Source: Actinomycetota bacterium
Lineage (GTDB): Bacteria; Actinomycetota; Acidimicrobiia; Acidimicrobiales; Ilumatobacteraceae
Direction: 5' to 3'
Assembly: GCA_030645495.1 (NCBI GenBank)
Contig: JAUSLV010000011.1
Span: forward strand, 1 to 64,000
DNA length: 64,000 nucleotides
Shown: positions 1-8,215 of the stretch, piece after piece
Position numbering within the stretch: the stretch's first letter is position 1
Layout: every line of letters begins with the position of its first letter
Notes under the pieces: generated by a model
The model's input: the letters and a program-made list of their open reading frames with translations, nothing else
Told to the model about the DNA's origin: nothing
The model's database searches: none
Program-made: the position numbers and the translations under genes

Positions 1-34
1 TCGGGGCGCTCATCGCCCGAGGACTCCAATATCC

Positions 35-270
35 GGGGCTGGATCGTCTCCATCTCCGGGACGATTCAGCCCCAGTTCCGGGAATGGAACAGATCAGCCC
101 CAGAAACCGCTGGGAGCGAGCACTTTGCCCGATATGGCGCTCACTGTCCAGCGCGGGCTTGCGGTCCGTCGCTCTCGGGGTGGTTCGCTTTCTGGGCGGG
201 CTCAGTCTCGGAAACCGGCCGGGACGAATCGCCCAGAAGCCGATTTGGGACGAATCAGCCCCAGAAGCCG
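35..270. repeat. Cluster of short direct and inverted repeats
   Basis: Four imperfect direct copies of a unit close to GGGACGAATCAGCCCCAG lie at about 58-75, 86-103, 221-236 and 247-264. The last two are followed by the same AGAAGCCG. An inverted copy at 35-48 pairs with 60-73 over 14 positions with one G-T mismatch and an 11-nt spacer. No coding region in this stretch is convincing. Repeated short units of this kind are known at the ends of IS21-family elements, so this may be a terminal region of an element lying left of the window or a remnant of one. That is inference; no transposase is visible. Confidence 0.55.
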
Positions 271-285
271 ACTGCGGATGCAGGC

Positions 286-711
286 TCAGCCCACCATCAC
301 GGAGCCGTCGGAGGTGCCGTCGATGATCACCTTGCGGTGATGGATGCGCCACGTGCCGTCGACCAGCTTGTAGCGGTCGACGTAGCGGCCCCAGTGGTCG
401 AGGCCGATGCGGGTGACGACGGCGAAATACATGCGGCCGGTGGCGTTGTCGGGATCGATCAGCTCGATCTTGTGTGTCGCACCGAAGTGGCGTACGTAGC
501 TGGGCGTGGCGCCGGTGAGCTTGGCGCGGGCACCGGTGAAGATCTCGCTGATCTCGGCCTTGCCGGTGTACGTGCGGTCGGGCAGTTCCATCACCGAGTC
601 GTCGGCGAACACCTCCATCAGCGGCACGAAGCGGCCCGCATCGCCGTTGCTGTTGTACGTCGTGACCAGGTCGCGGATGCATTCGCGTGCGATGACTTCC
701 CAGATCTCCAT
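286..711 (-). CDS. SnoaL/NTF2-like protein
   Basis: A 141-residue protein of the NTF2-like fold (SnoaL-like, ketosteroid isomerase superfamily). The pattern is an N-terminal helix (MEIWEVIARECIRDLVTTY), a short acidic segment with FADDSVMELP near residue 37, then strands ending in DGTWRIHHRKVIIDG. Members are cyclases, isomerases, dehydratases or ligand-binding proteins, so the substrate cannot be assigned. The start is the ATG at 711 because AGGAGGGG lies just upstream; a longer reading to 741 lacks such a site. It is divergent from the SDR at 796, so the two probably share a regulatory gap. A second NTF2-like protein lies at 62974. Confidence 0.8.
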   Translation of the reverse strand: MEIWEVIARECIRDLVTTYNSNGDAGRFVPLMEVFADDSVMELPDRTYTGKAEISEIFTGARAKLTGATPSYVRHFGATHKIELIDPDNATGRMYFAVVTRIGLDHWGRYVDRYKLVDGTWRIHHRKVIIDGTSDGSVMVG

Positions 712-795
712 TGCCCCTCCTGCTGCCCCGCTTTGACGCACTCGTCAAGTGCTGACGAGACTAACGGCCGACATCCACGATCAAGGAGATCACAC

Positions 796-1557
796 GTGCA
801 GATCAACGGCCTGCGGGCAATCATCGTCGGCGGCGCATCGGGCATGGCCCGGGCCACGGCCGAGCGCATCGCCAAGGGCGGCGGCAAGGTCGCCATCCTC
901 GACCGGCCCGGCAGCGCCGGTGCCGAAGTGGCCAAGGCCATCGGTGGCGAGTTCTTCGAGACCAACATCCTCGACTTCGAGGGCACCGAGACGGTCATCG
1001 CCAACGCGGTTGCTGCGCTGGGCGGCCTCGACGCGTCGGTCACCACTGCCGGCGGCGGCATCGCCAAGCGCACGCTCACCAAGGACGGCCCCCACCCGCT
1101 CGACGAATTCCGCGGCGTCATCGACCTGAACCTGAACGCGACGTTCAACATCAGCCGTCTGGCTGCCTGGCACATGAGCAAGAACGAGCCCAACGAGGAC
1201 CAGGAGCGCGGCGTGATCATCAACACTGCGTCGATCGCCGCCTACGAAGGCCAGATCGGCCAGGTGGCCTACACCGCCTCGAAGGCTGCCGTCGCCGGCA
1301 TGTGCCTCACCATGGCCCGCGACCTCGGCTCGTTCGGGATCCGCGTCAATGCGATCGCCCCCAGCCTGTTCGACACGGGCATCACCTCGGGCATCCCCGA
1401 AGACTTCAAGGACGTGCTCGTGAAGGACGCTGCGTTCCCCAAGCGCATGGGCCGCCCCGACGAGTACGCCCGCCTCGCGGTGGCGATCATCGAGAACCCG
1501 ATGCTGAACGGCGGCTGCATCCGCCTTGACGCTGGCCAGCGCTTCGCCCCCAAGTGA
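796..1557 (+). CDS. HSD17B10-like short-chain dehydrogenase
   Basis: A 253-residue classical SDR with an N-terminal Rossmann motif (VGGASGMARA near residue 10), catalytic Ser in INTASIAA and YTASK as Tyr-x-x-x-Lys. The middle and C-terminal parts (NEPNEDQERGVIINTAS, IENPMLNGGCIRLD) closely resemble type II 3-hydroxyacyl-CoA dehydrogenase (HSD17B10). The likely reaction is NAD-dependent oxidation of a 3-hydroxyacyl-CoA or hydroxysteroid. The usual NAG motif is replaced by TTAGGG. The start is GTG 796, preceded by AAGGAGAT at 783-790; the open frame runs further upstream but lies antisense to the NTF2-like gene. Confidence 0.88.
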   Translation: MQINGLRAIIVGGASGMARATAERIAKGGGKVAILDRPGSAGAEVAKAIGGEFFETNILDFEGTETVIANAVAALGGLDASVTTAGGGIAKRTLTKDGPHPLDEFRGVIDLNLNATFNISRLAAWHMSKNEPNEDQERGVIINTASIAAYEGQIGQVAYTASKAAVAGMCLTMARDLGSFGIRVNAIAPSLFDTGITSGIPEDFKDVLVKDAAFPKRMGRPDEYARLAVAIIENPMLNGGCIRLDAGQRFAPK

Positions 1558-1572
1558 TCTGTCTGGCGCGGG

Positions 1573-2343
1573 TCAGATGCCTTGCGTCTTGGCCCGCGCC
1601 ACCACGGCACCCATGTGCTCGTTCAACGTGTCGCTGCCGACACCGTGGAAGCCGCCCTCGCGGGCGATCTCCATGTGCCGACGGTGGGCTTGTTGCACGG
1701 GCAGTTCACCGGTCTCGTCCCAGTCGCGGCGCATGGTGGCCACCATCGCCGCCGGCTGCTCGGCGATCGCGTCAGCGAGGCCGAGTGTGAACTCCATCAG
1801 CGCCTCCGGCGGCACCACGTGGTTGGCCAGGCCGATGCGCAGGGCCGTGTCGGCATCTACGAAGTTGCCGGTGAGGCTGATCTCACGTGCCTTCGCCATG
1901 CCCACTCGACGGGGGAGCTCCACCAGCACCGGGCCGGGGTACACGCCCACGCGCAGGTGCGTGTCGGCGAAGGCAGCGGCCGTGCTGGCCACGATGAAGT
2001 CGCAGGCCAACGCGATCTCGAACCCGCCCGTGACCGCCGGACCGTTGACGGCCGCGATCACCGGCACCTGGCTGGCGGTGACGGCCGCGATGAACGGCGG
2101 CAGATCCATCAGCTTGTCGGTGCCCAGGTTGCGCAGGTCGAGACCTGCGCAGAACGCGGTGCCGTTGCCGGTGAGCACGATGCACTTCGCGTCTTGACAC
2201 GCGCCGATCGCCGCGACGAGCGCGGCAGCGAGTTCCACGTTGATCGCGTTGCGCGCAGCCGGGCGGTTGAGCGTGATCAGCGCGACGTGGCCGGCGCGCT
2301 CGACGAGGACGACAGGCGCTGCGGGAGTGGTGGCGTCGGACAT
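1573..2343 (-). CDS. Enoyl-CoA hydratase/isomerase family protein (crotonase 1)
   Basis: A 256-residue crotonase-fold protein with the oxyanion-hole segments TAFCAGLDLRNLG and NGPAVTGGFEIALACDF. In the hydratase family two glutamates (rat Glu144 and Glu164) activate water. Here the first is replaced by His in ADTHLRVG, while the second appears kept in KAREISLTG, so plain hydratase activity is doubtful and isomerase, hydrolase or lyase activity is possible. It lies 21 bp downstream of the DUF2889 gene in the same direction and is probably cotranscribed with it. Confidence 0.88.
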   Translation of the reverse strand: MSDATTPAAPVVLVERAGHVALITLNRPAARNAINVELAAALVAAIGACQDAKCIVLTGNGTAFCAGLDLRNLGTDKLMDLPPFIAAVTASQVPVIAAVNGPAVTGGFEIALACDFIVASTAAAFADTHLRVGVYPGPVLVELPRRVGMAKAREISLTGNFVDADTALRIGLANHVVPPEALMEFTLGLADAIAEQPAAMVATMRRDWDETGELPVQQAHRRHMEIAREGGFHGVGSDTLNEHMGAVVARAKTQGI

Positions 2344-2364
2344 GCGGCGAGTCTGACAGAAGGG

Positions 2365-3372
2365 TCAGCGCAGCTCGGCGGCGAGCACGCCCACGTCGCC
2401 CAGCGACCGCAGTAGATCGTTGAGGTGTGTGCACGTGGAGGTGCCCCGGAGGTCGGTGCGCACGAGCGAGCGCACCTGAGTGGTGGGGTGGCCGACCAGC
2501 TTCCATGCGCTCGCCGCGGCCACCGGGCACTCCACCCATGGCAGCACGCGGGGGATCGCGTCGCACGACCGGATGACGAGCGTGTCGGCGGCCGCCACCG
2601 CCGTAAGGGTGTACTCGTGCAGCACCGTCTCCACGCCGTCGAACCCGACGTAGGTGTCGCGGAACATTGCCTGCACCCACAGTTCGTCGGCCGTGTCGCC
2701 GGGCGACACGTCGACGAGGCGGCGGCGACGCATCGCGCCAAGGCCCAACTCGCCGATCGGGTGCCAGCCCAGCGGATCGTCGGGCGACTCGAGCGGTGTG
2801 GTGGGCGGGCCGACGGGTGTGGGGATGGCCCCCTTCTCACGGAACGCGACGAGCATGGTGCCGTCGCTGCGCCAGCCAGAACAGATGTCGGCTTTCACTG
2901 CCGGCCCATCGGTGTGCTGTGGCAACGAATCGCCGTACAGGTAGGTGTACCCGGAGATCAGCGCAGCCACCGGCAGGTCGTCGAGCAACAGCGCGAGCGG
3001 CGTCGACGCCGCCATCTCGGCGGGGAGGCAGCGGGCCAACGCGTCGCGGAACCCCGGCCCCACCACTCGGCCGATCAGGGCGTCGGCGGCGGGCCGGTGC
3101 GGTGTGATGTCCAACTGCTGCAGCACCCGCGTTGCCGAGGCCGTGGCGGCGACGGTGGCCGCGGCGAGCACCTCGCCAACGGCGGTCGGGTCGGTGGGGG
3201 TGTGCAGGTCGCGAGCCGCTCCGACCAGCACCAACGAGTCGGATGTGACCTGCATGTCGATGTGGCTGGTGCGCCGCACCGAACCGAGTCGCCGAGCCAC
3301 CGTACCCGTGAGCGGCTTCACCATTGCGCTCGGGTACAGACGCCAGCCATCGGAGTTGCTCGTGTTTGACAT
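2365..3372 (-). CDS. DUF2889-family protein, paralog 1
   Basis: A 335-residue protein of unknown function that I recognise as DUF2889-like. Landmarks are RRTSHIDM near the N terminus, LLLDDLPVAALISGY in the middle, RVLPWVECPVA and, near the C terminus, CTHLNDLLRSL. A paralog at 58500 has the same landmarks in the same order (RRTSTVDM, LLLDDISGCSLIAGF, RVLPFLECPSA, CTHLNDALRAL). Both paralogs sit beside a crotonase gene, suggesting a role in acyl-CoA metabolism; this is inference. The start at 3372 is chosen because TATTCT lies 8 nt upstream; ATG 3324 is an alternative. No signal peptide or membrane segment is evident. Confidence 0.75.
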   Translation of the reverse strand: MSNTSNSDGWRLYPSAMVKPLTGTVARRLGSVRRTSHIDMQVTSDSLVLVGAARDLHTPTDPTAVGEVLAAATVAATASATRVLQQLDITPHRPAADALIGRVVGPGFRDALARCLPAEMAASTPLALLLDDLPVAALISGYTYLYGDSLPQHTDGPAVKADICSGWRSDGTMLVAFREKGAIPTPVGPPTTPLESPDDPLGWHPIGELGLGAMRRRRLVDVSPGDTADELWVQAMFRDTYVGFDGVETVLHEYTLTAVAAADTLVIRSCDAIPRVLPWVECPVAAASAWKLVGHPTTQVRSLVRTDLRGTSTCTHLNDLLRSLGDVGVLAAELR

Positions 3373-3380
3373 CGTCGTCA

Positions 3381-3386
3381 AGAATA
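3381..3386 (-). promoter_or_regulatory. Candidate leaderless -10 box of the DUF2889 gene
   Basis: TATTCT ends 8 nt before the ATG at 3372, with no ribosome binding site between them. It fits the TAnnnT-to-start spacing seen at many genes in this window. Confidence 0.4.
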
Positions 3387-3393
3387 GGCAGCT

Positions 3394-4881
3394 ATGCATT
3401 TGGCATCACTGGTCGAGATGGTCGAGTCCGGCTTCGACGAGCGCGTCCTTCTGGGCAGCGTCGCCGAGCCGGTCACGGGGGCTCAGTTCGGGCAGTTGGT
3501 GCGTGCCGGCGCGTCCACCCTGCCGGGCTACACCTCGCTGGTGTACGCGGGCGAGAACCATCCGCTGCTGCCGGTGGCGCTGTTCAGCGCGGCCTGGGCC
3601 GGCATCCCGTTCGTACCGGTGAACTACCGGCTCGAGGACGCTCACCTGATCTCGCTCATCAACCGTCAGCCGGGTGCGCTCGTGCTCGCCGACGAGCACA
3701 CCGCTGCTCGCCTCGGTGGCATCAAAGAGCCGGTGCAGTTGTTCGACGAGTGGCTGGCCAACCTGCCCGCTGAAGCACCCGCGAGCGAGCCGCCGTTCGA
3801 CGACGACGAAGTGGCCGTCGTGCTGTACACCAGCGGCACCACCAGCGAGCCGAAGGCGGCACTGCTGCGCCACCGGCACCTGATGGCCTACCTGCTGGGC
3901 ACCGTCGAGTTCGGTGGCGCCGGCGACGACGAAGCCGTGCTGGTGTCGGTGCCGCCGTACCACGTCGCCGGTGTGGCCAACATGCTGTCCAACACCTTCT
4001 CGGGCCGTCGCCTGGTGTATCTGCGTCATTTCGACCCGGCCACGTGGCTGGGCACCGTGCGCACCGAGGGTGTCACTCACGCGATGGTGGTGCCCACGAT
4101 GCTGGCGCGCATCGTCGAGGCGCTCGACGGCGCCGAGGCCGGGGTGGCCTCGCTGCGGTCGCTGTCGTACGGCGGTTCCAAGGTCAGCGAGCGCGTGCTC
4201 ACCACCGCGCTGCTGGCGTTCCCCACCACCGGTTTCGTGAACGCCTACGGGCTCACCGAGACCGCCAGCACGATCGCCGTGCTCGGCCCCGACGATCACC
4301 GTGCCGCCATCAGCAGTGACGATCCGGCGGTGAAGCGTCGCCTGTCGTCGGCCGGCCAGGTGCTGCCCACGATCGAGGTGGAGATCCGCGACGACATGGA
4401 GCAGCCGGTGGCCGCCGGTGAGACCGGCATGATCTACCTGCGCGGCGAGCAGATCTCGGGTGAGTACGCCTCGGGCAGCGTGCTCGACGCTGACGGCTGG
4501 TTCTGCACTCGCGACCGCGGCTCGCTCGACAGCGAGGGCTACCTGTTCATCGAAGGTCGCGCCGACGACACGATCATCCGTGGCGGCGAGAACATCGCTC
4601 CGGCCGAGATCGAGACCGTGCTGCTGGCGCACCCGGCCGTCCAGGAGGCGTGCGTGGTCGGTATCCCCGACGACGTGTGGGGCCAGCGCATCGTGTCGGC
4701 AGTGGTGCTGCGCGTCGGCCAGTCCGTTGATGAAGAGGCGCTGCGCGACTACGTTCGTCATGAGCTGCGCGGCTCGAAGACCCCCGACACGATCGTGTTC
4801 CGCGACTCGCTTCCTCACACCGACACCGGCAAGATGTTGCGGCGAGTGGTGCTCACCGAGCTCACCCAGTCCCTCAGCTAA
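3394..4881 (+). CDS. Acyl-CoA synthetase, AMP-binding
   Basis: A 495-residue adenylate-forming enzyme expected to convert a carboxylic acid, ATP and CoA to acyl-CoA. The P-loop YTSGTTSEPKA is at about residues 145-155, the A5 motif YGLTET lies mid-protein, and the hinge region reads GRADDTIIRGGENIAPAEIE. The C-terminal lysine motif HTDTGKMLRR supplies the adenylation Lys. Length is normal for the family. It is divergent from the DUF2889 gene by about 20 bp and followed after 42 bp by the small gene at 4924. Substrate chain length cannot be read from sequence. Confidence 0.92.
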   Translation: MHLASLVEMVESGFDERVLLGSVAEPVTGAQFGQLVRAGASTLPGYTSLVYAGENHPLLPVALFSAAWAGIPFVPVNYRLEDAHLISLINRQPGALVLADEHTAARLGGIKEPVQLFDEWLANLPAEAPASEPPFDDDEVAVVLYTSGTTSEPKAALLRHRHLMAYLLGTVEFGGAGDDEAVLVSVPPYHVAGVANMLSNTFSGRRLVYLRHFDPATWLGTVRTEGVTHAMVVPTMLARIVEALDGAEAGVASLRSLSYGGSKVSERVLTTALLAFPTTGFVNAYGLTETASTIAVLGPDDHRAAISSDDPAVKRRLSSAGQVLPTIEVEIRDDMEQPVAAGETGMIYLRGEQISGEYASGSVLDADGWFCTRDRGSLDSEGYLFIEGRADDTIIRGGENIAPAEIETVLLAHPAVQEACVVGIPDDVWGQRIVSAVVLRVGQSVDEEALRDYVRHELRGSKTPDTIVFRDSLPHTDTGKMLRRVVLTELTQSLS

Positions 4882-4923
4882 TCCCTCAGCCAGTCATCAC
4901 CGGCACTCCAGGAGAACACGAAG

Positions 4924-5238
4924 ATGTCCATCACCGTCAAGGCAGGCTCCCGTCTCTACGGCGCCACCAGCACCACCGAACTCATCGTGGTGAAGACCCC
5001 CCATGCCGAACTCGAACTCACCATCGGCGGTCACCCGGCGTTGCTGAGTGCTGCCGAGCGCACCGGCGGCACCGACGTCGCCGATGGTCACGGCGGCGGC
5101 GCGGCCATGGGCAAGCGCTACGTCGACGAGGCGGGGTCCGTCGAACTGCTGTGCACCAAGGCCGGCGAGGGCGTTCCCGCCGTCGCTGGAGAAGTGCTGC
5201 AGCTGAAGGACGCCAAGCCCCTGCCTGCCAGCGACTGA
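4924..5238 (+). CDS. Small conserved protein downstream of acyl-CoA synthetase
   Basis: A 104-residue soluble protein with an AGGAG ribosome binding site at 4910-4914. It has a mixed hydrophobic and acidic N-terminal half (TTELIVVKTPHAEL), a glycine-rich middle (DGHGGGAAMG), and a C-terminal stretch ELLCTKAGEGVP ending in AKPLPASD with a single Cys. I have a recollection of similar small actinobacterial proteins ending in a PLPxSD tail, but no function is known to me. Its position behind the ligase suggests cotranscription. The codons around its stop are duplicated just downstream. Confidence 0.7.
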   Translation: MSITVKAGSRLYGATSTTELIVVKTPHAELELTIGGHPALLSAAERTGGTDVADGHGGGAAMGKRYVDEAGSVELLCTKAGEGVPAVAGEVLQLKDAKPLPASD

Positions 5239-5257
5239 CGGTCCGCCAGCGACTGAC
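5227..5257. repeat. 13-bp direct repeat duplicating a stop codon
   Basis: GCCAGCGACTGAC occurs at 5227-5239, where it contains the last codons and stop of the small protein, and again at 5245-5257, an 18-bp period. Confidence 0.7.
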
Positions 5258-5283
5258 CGCCACGGGCAACCACACCGGTCAGT
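5252..5283. terminator. Bidirectional hairpin between convergent genes
   Basis: ACTGACCG (5252-5259) pairs with CGGTCAGT (5276-5283) around a 16-nt loop. It spans the gap between the small protein gene and the convergent crotonase gene and includes the crotonase stop codon. There is no U tract, so this is a candidate only. Confidence 0.45.
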
Positions 5284-6244
5284 TCACGATCTCGTCGATC
5301 AGCCCCCAGCGCAGTGCGGTGGGGGCGTCGATCGTTCCGGTGGTGAGCGCCAGCAGCGCCGTGCGCTGGCGGCCGATGCGCCGGGGCAGGCTGACGGTGC
5401 CACCTGCCCCGGGGATCAGGCCCAACGACACCTCGGGCAGCCCGATGCGGGTGTCGGGGTGCGCGACGATGCGGCCGGCGAACGCTGCCAGCTCGATGCC
5501 GCCGCCGAGCGCCGCGCCATGGAGGTGCACGATCGTGCGCTCGCGCAGCCGGTGGATCAGCCGGGCGGGGCTGCGCGCCAGGCGCGTGCGGTGGGCACTC
5601 GCCGGATCGAGCCGCGAGCCGAACTCGCCCAGGTCGCCGCCGCTGCAGAACGAGGCTCCGACACCGCGGAGGTGCACCGCCACGATCGAGTCGTCGAGCA
5701 CGGCCAACTGCAGCGCGGCCGTCAGTTCGTCACGCAGGCGGGTGGAGATCGCGTTGTGGCGCCGTGGGCGATCGAGGCACACGGTCAGCACGTCGCCGTC
5801 GCGCTCGACCCGCACGGTGGGCGAGTCGTCGACGAACGGGGACGACGGCGCGATTGCCCTCCACGTGGCGAACTCGGGCCCGGCCTGCAGCGTGGAGTAC
5901 ACGGCGGACTCTGCGGCCAGGCCGGCTTCGACATCGGTGGTGGGCATCGACCGCAGGAGGACGGCGATCGAGGTGGCGGCGAGCGGGGCCGCGGCGATGG
6001 TGGCCGAGACGGTGGCGAGTTCTGCTTCGTTCACGACGACGTCGGCGTGCGCCGGGCTGGATTCGTGCTCGGGGGCGAGCGCGATCACCACGACGGGCAA
6101 GGCGCCGGGTGAGGCGGTGGTGGTGCGACCGGTGACCACCACGGAGGTGACGCCATCTGGCCCGCCGACGGCCTCATCGGCGAATGGCGAACGCACGAAC
6201 TCGTCGTACTCCTGGGGGGTGAGGATCAGCTGGCTGATCGGCAC
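5279..6244 (-). CDS. Enoyl-CoA hydratase/isomerase family protein with N-terminal extension (crotonase 2)
   Basis: About 321 residues. The crotonase domain begins near residue 125 (VERDGDVLTVCLDRPRRHNA) and includes ASFCSGGDLGEFG, HGAALGGGIELAAF and LPEVSLGLIPGAGG. The first catalytic Glu is present in LPEVSLG, but the position of the second is Leu in RTALLALTTG. The first ~120 residues form an extension with no motif I recognise, containing ESAVYSTLQAGPEF. The start is uncertain: GTG 6244 is the first start codon after the upstream GntR gene ends at 6277, and no clear ribosome binding site precedes it. Confidence 0.82.
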   Translation of the reverse strand: MPISQLILTPQEYDEFVRSPFADEAVGGPDGVTSVVVTGRTTTASPGALPVVVIALAPEHESSPAHADVVVNEAELATVSATIAAAPLAATSIAVLLRSMPTTDVEAGLAAESAVYSTLQAGPEFATWRAIAPSSPFVDDSPTVRVERDGDVLTVCLDRPRRHNAISTRLRDELTAALQLAVLDDSIVAVHLRGVGASFCSGGDLGEFGSRLDPASAHRTRLARSPARLIHRLRERTIVHLHGAALGGGIELAAFAGRIVAHPDTRIGLPEVSLGLIPGAGGTVSLPRRIGRQRTALLALTTGTIDAPTALRWGLIDEIVN

Positions 6245-6276
6245 AGCGTACGAGCCGTCGGTACCGGCTGCGGCGG

Positions 6277-7077
6277 TCAGACCTGCGAAGCGGACTTGCG
6301 GGCAGCGCCCCCGCGGCGGACCGGTAGCCGGGGAGACGGGCCGTCGTAGTAGTCGATCAGCTGGTCGGGCGCGGATTCGATCATGTACGTCATCTGCTGT
6401 TGCCAGTGGGTGCGGGCGGCGTCGGCATCGCCGGCGGCGATGAGCGTGAGCAGCTTGGCGTACGAGCGGGCGGCGCGGCGCAGCAGCGGCTGGTTCGCGC
6501 GTTGGGCACCCGTCTGGTAGCGGTGTTCGACAAGCTGGTTCAGCAGTTGTGAGAACAGTGACAACGTCGTGTTGCGACCACGCTCGAGCAGCAGGGTGTG
6601 GAACCTGCTCGCCGCGACAGCGAAGGCGGACAAGTCGTTGTCGTCCGCCGCGTCCTGGGCCGCGTCGGCGGCAGCGGCAAGCAGCGCAAGGTCGTCGTCG
6701 TCGTGCGACATGGCCAACCACGCGGCGAGTTCGGGTTCGATGAGACGGCGTGCCGAGTCGAGGTCGGCGAACGACGTGCCACGCATCTGTAGCGCACCGG
6801 CGAAGGCCTCGGACAGGCGAGCGAGGTCGGGCATGGTGACGGTGCCACCGCCGCCGCGTCCGCGCTTGATGCGAATCAGCCCCTGCGATTCGAGGATGCG
6901 CAGCGCCTCGCGCAGCGTGGTGCGGGCGATGCCGAAGCGTTCGGTGAGTTCTTCCTCGGTGGGCAGCTTGGTGCCGACGGGCAGTTCGCCGCGCACGATC
7001 CGCTGGCGGAGAAGCGCGGCAACGGCTTCACCCGTCTTGTGCGTCTGTCCTTCTGCAGCCCCCGCAGCCGTCGCCAT
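6277..7077 (-). CDS. GntR/FadR-family transcriptional regulator
   Basis: A 266-residue repressor or activator with an N-terminal winged helix (residues ~15-80, including LPTEEELTERFGIARTTLRE) and an all-helical FCD-type effector domain (~95-230). Family members bind acyl-CoA or small organic acids and control nearby catabolic genes. The gene is divergent from the enoyl reductase operon starting at 7215 and lies just upstream of crotonase 2, so it is a likely local regulator of both. The start is ATG 7077, preceded by GGGGGAT. A TACTAT box in the divergent gap could be its -10 element. Confidence 0.9.
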   Translation of the reverse strand: MATAAGAAEGQTHKTGEAVAALLRQRIVRGELPVGTKLPTEEELTERFGIARTTLREALRILESQGLIRIKRGRGGGGTVTMPDLARLSEAFAGALQMRGTSFADLDSARRLIEPELAAWLAMSHDDDDLALLAAAADAAQDAADDNDLSAFAVAASRFHTLLLERGRNTTLSLFSQLLNQLVEHRYQTGAQRANQPLLRRAARSYAKLLTLIAAGDADAARTHWQQQMTYMIESAPDQLIDYYDGPSPRLPVRRGGAARKSASQV

Positions 7078-7202
7078 CCGTCATCCCCCACGTGTCGCAG
7101 GCACGATAGTAGGGGTTGCGGTCGACTCGTCATGCGAATCGAAACCTCCGGTGCCATACCCCTGCTCACGCCAACGACATGGGGGTGAAATAGTCCGCTC
7201 AC

Positions 7203-7208
7203 TACTGT
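7203..7208 (+). promoter_or_regulatory. Candidate leaderless -10 box
   Basis: TACTGT lies 6 nt before ATG 7215. The 137-bp divergent gap with the GntR gene also holds ATGGGGGTGAA at 7179-7189, a sequence repeated at 18151-18161 in front of a TetR gene. Confidence 0.5.
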
Positions 7209-7214
7209 GCTGTC

Positions 7215-8210
7215 ATGACCCTTGACTCGTTCCGAGCCTTCCGCGCCAACACGTCCGGTGACACCATCGATCGCGGCGTCGTCACCATGTCCGCGAGCGA
7301 CCTGCCGGCCGACGGCGTGCTCGTCGAGGTGCATTACTCCAGCGTCAACTACAAGGACGGCCTGGCCTCCACGCCTGCAGGCAAGGTGGCACGCGTGTCG
7401 CCGATGGTGCCCGGTATCGACCTGGCCGGTGTGCTGCTGGAAGCGGCCGGTGATCTGCCGGCCGGCACCGAGGTGATCGCTCACGGCTACGACATCGGCG
7501 TTGCGCAGCACGGTGGCTTCGCGCAGTACGCACGGGTGAAGCCCGAGTGGGTCGTGCCGCTGCCGAAGGGCCTCACCACTCGCGAGGCGATGATCATCGG
7601 TACGGCGGGCTTCACCGCGGCGATGTCGGTCATCGCCCTGCAGCACTATGGCATCACCCCGGCCAACGGCCCGGTGCTCGTGACGGGTGCCACCGGTGGC
7701 GTGGGCAGCACCGCGGTGGCGATGCTCGCCGGCCTCGGGTTCACCGTGGTGGCCAGCACGGGCAAGCCCACCGAGTCGGGATGGCTCGCCGACCTCGGTG
7801 CGTCGTCGATCATCGACCGCGCCGAGCTGGCCGAGCCGGGCAAGCGTCCGCTGGAGAGCACCGTGTGGGCCGCGGCGGTCGACTGCGTGGGTGGCGTGCC
7901 GCTGGCGAACGTGCTGAAGAAGATCCACTACGGCGGCGCCGTTGCTGCCTCAGGCCTCACTGCCGGCAACGACCTGCCCACCACGGTGCTGCCGTTCATC
8001 CTCCGCGGCGTGTCGCTGCTGGGCATCGACTCGGTGATGGCACCGATCGCTCAGCGCTGCGAGGTGTGGGGCCGCATCGCCACCGACCTCAAGCCGGCCG
8101 GGTTGGCCAGCATCGGCCACGACGTGGGCCTCGACGACCTCGACGGTGTGCTCACCGGCATCCTCGCCGGCGAGGCCAAGGGTCGCAGCGTCGTGGACCT
8201 GCGGAAGTAG
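7215..8210 (+). CDS. MDR-family NADPH-dependent oxidoreductase, AcuI/YhdH-like
   Basis: A 331-residue zinc-independent medium-chain reductase of the acryloyl-CoA reductase (AcuI/YhdH) type. It has the N-terminal GroES-like fold (YSSVNYKDGLAS near residue 41, PGIDLAGVL), the nucleotide-binding motif VTGATGGVGSTAVAML at about 155-170, and the family C terminus (GRSVVDL). The expected reaction is NADPH-dependent reduction of a 2-enoyl-CoA or other activated double bond. It is the first gene of a run of five ending at 12243. The start is leaderless in appearance (TACTGT 6 nt upstream). Confidence 0.88.
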   Translation: MTLDSFRAFRANTSGDTIDRGVVTMSASDLPADGVLVEVHYSSVNYKDGLASTPAGKVARVSPMVPGIDLAGVLLEAAGDLPAGTEVIAHGYDIGVAQHGGFAQYARVKPEWVVPLPKGLTTREAMIIGTAGFTAAMSVIALQHYGITPANGPVLVTGATGGVGSTAVAMLAGLGFTVVASTGKPTESGWLADLGASSIIDRAELAEPGKRPLESTVWAAAVDCVGGVPLANVLKKIHYGGAVAASGLTAGNDLPTTVLPFILRGVSLLGIDSVMAPIAQRCEVWGRIATDLKPAGLASIGHDVGLDDLDGVLTGILAGEAKGRSVVDLRK

Positions 8211-8215
8211 TCGCA

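Noticed and set aside
337-795. N-terminal extension of the HSD17B10-like SDR
   Set aside because: The region is antisense to the NTF2-like gene and the SDR motif starts after GTG 796, which has a good ribosome binding site.
3366-3371. Perfect TTGACA as a -35 box for the ligase at 3394
   Set aside because: No -10 sequence is found at 16-19 nt spacing before the start codon, so a sigma-70-type promoter is not supported.
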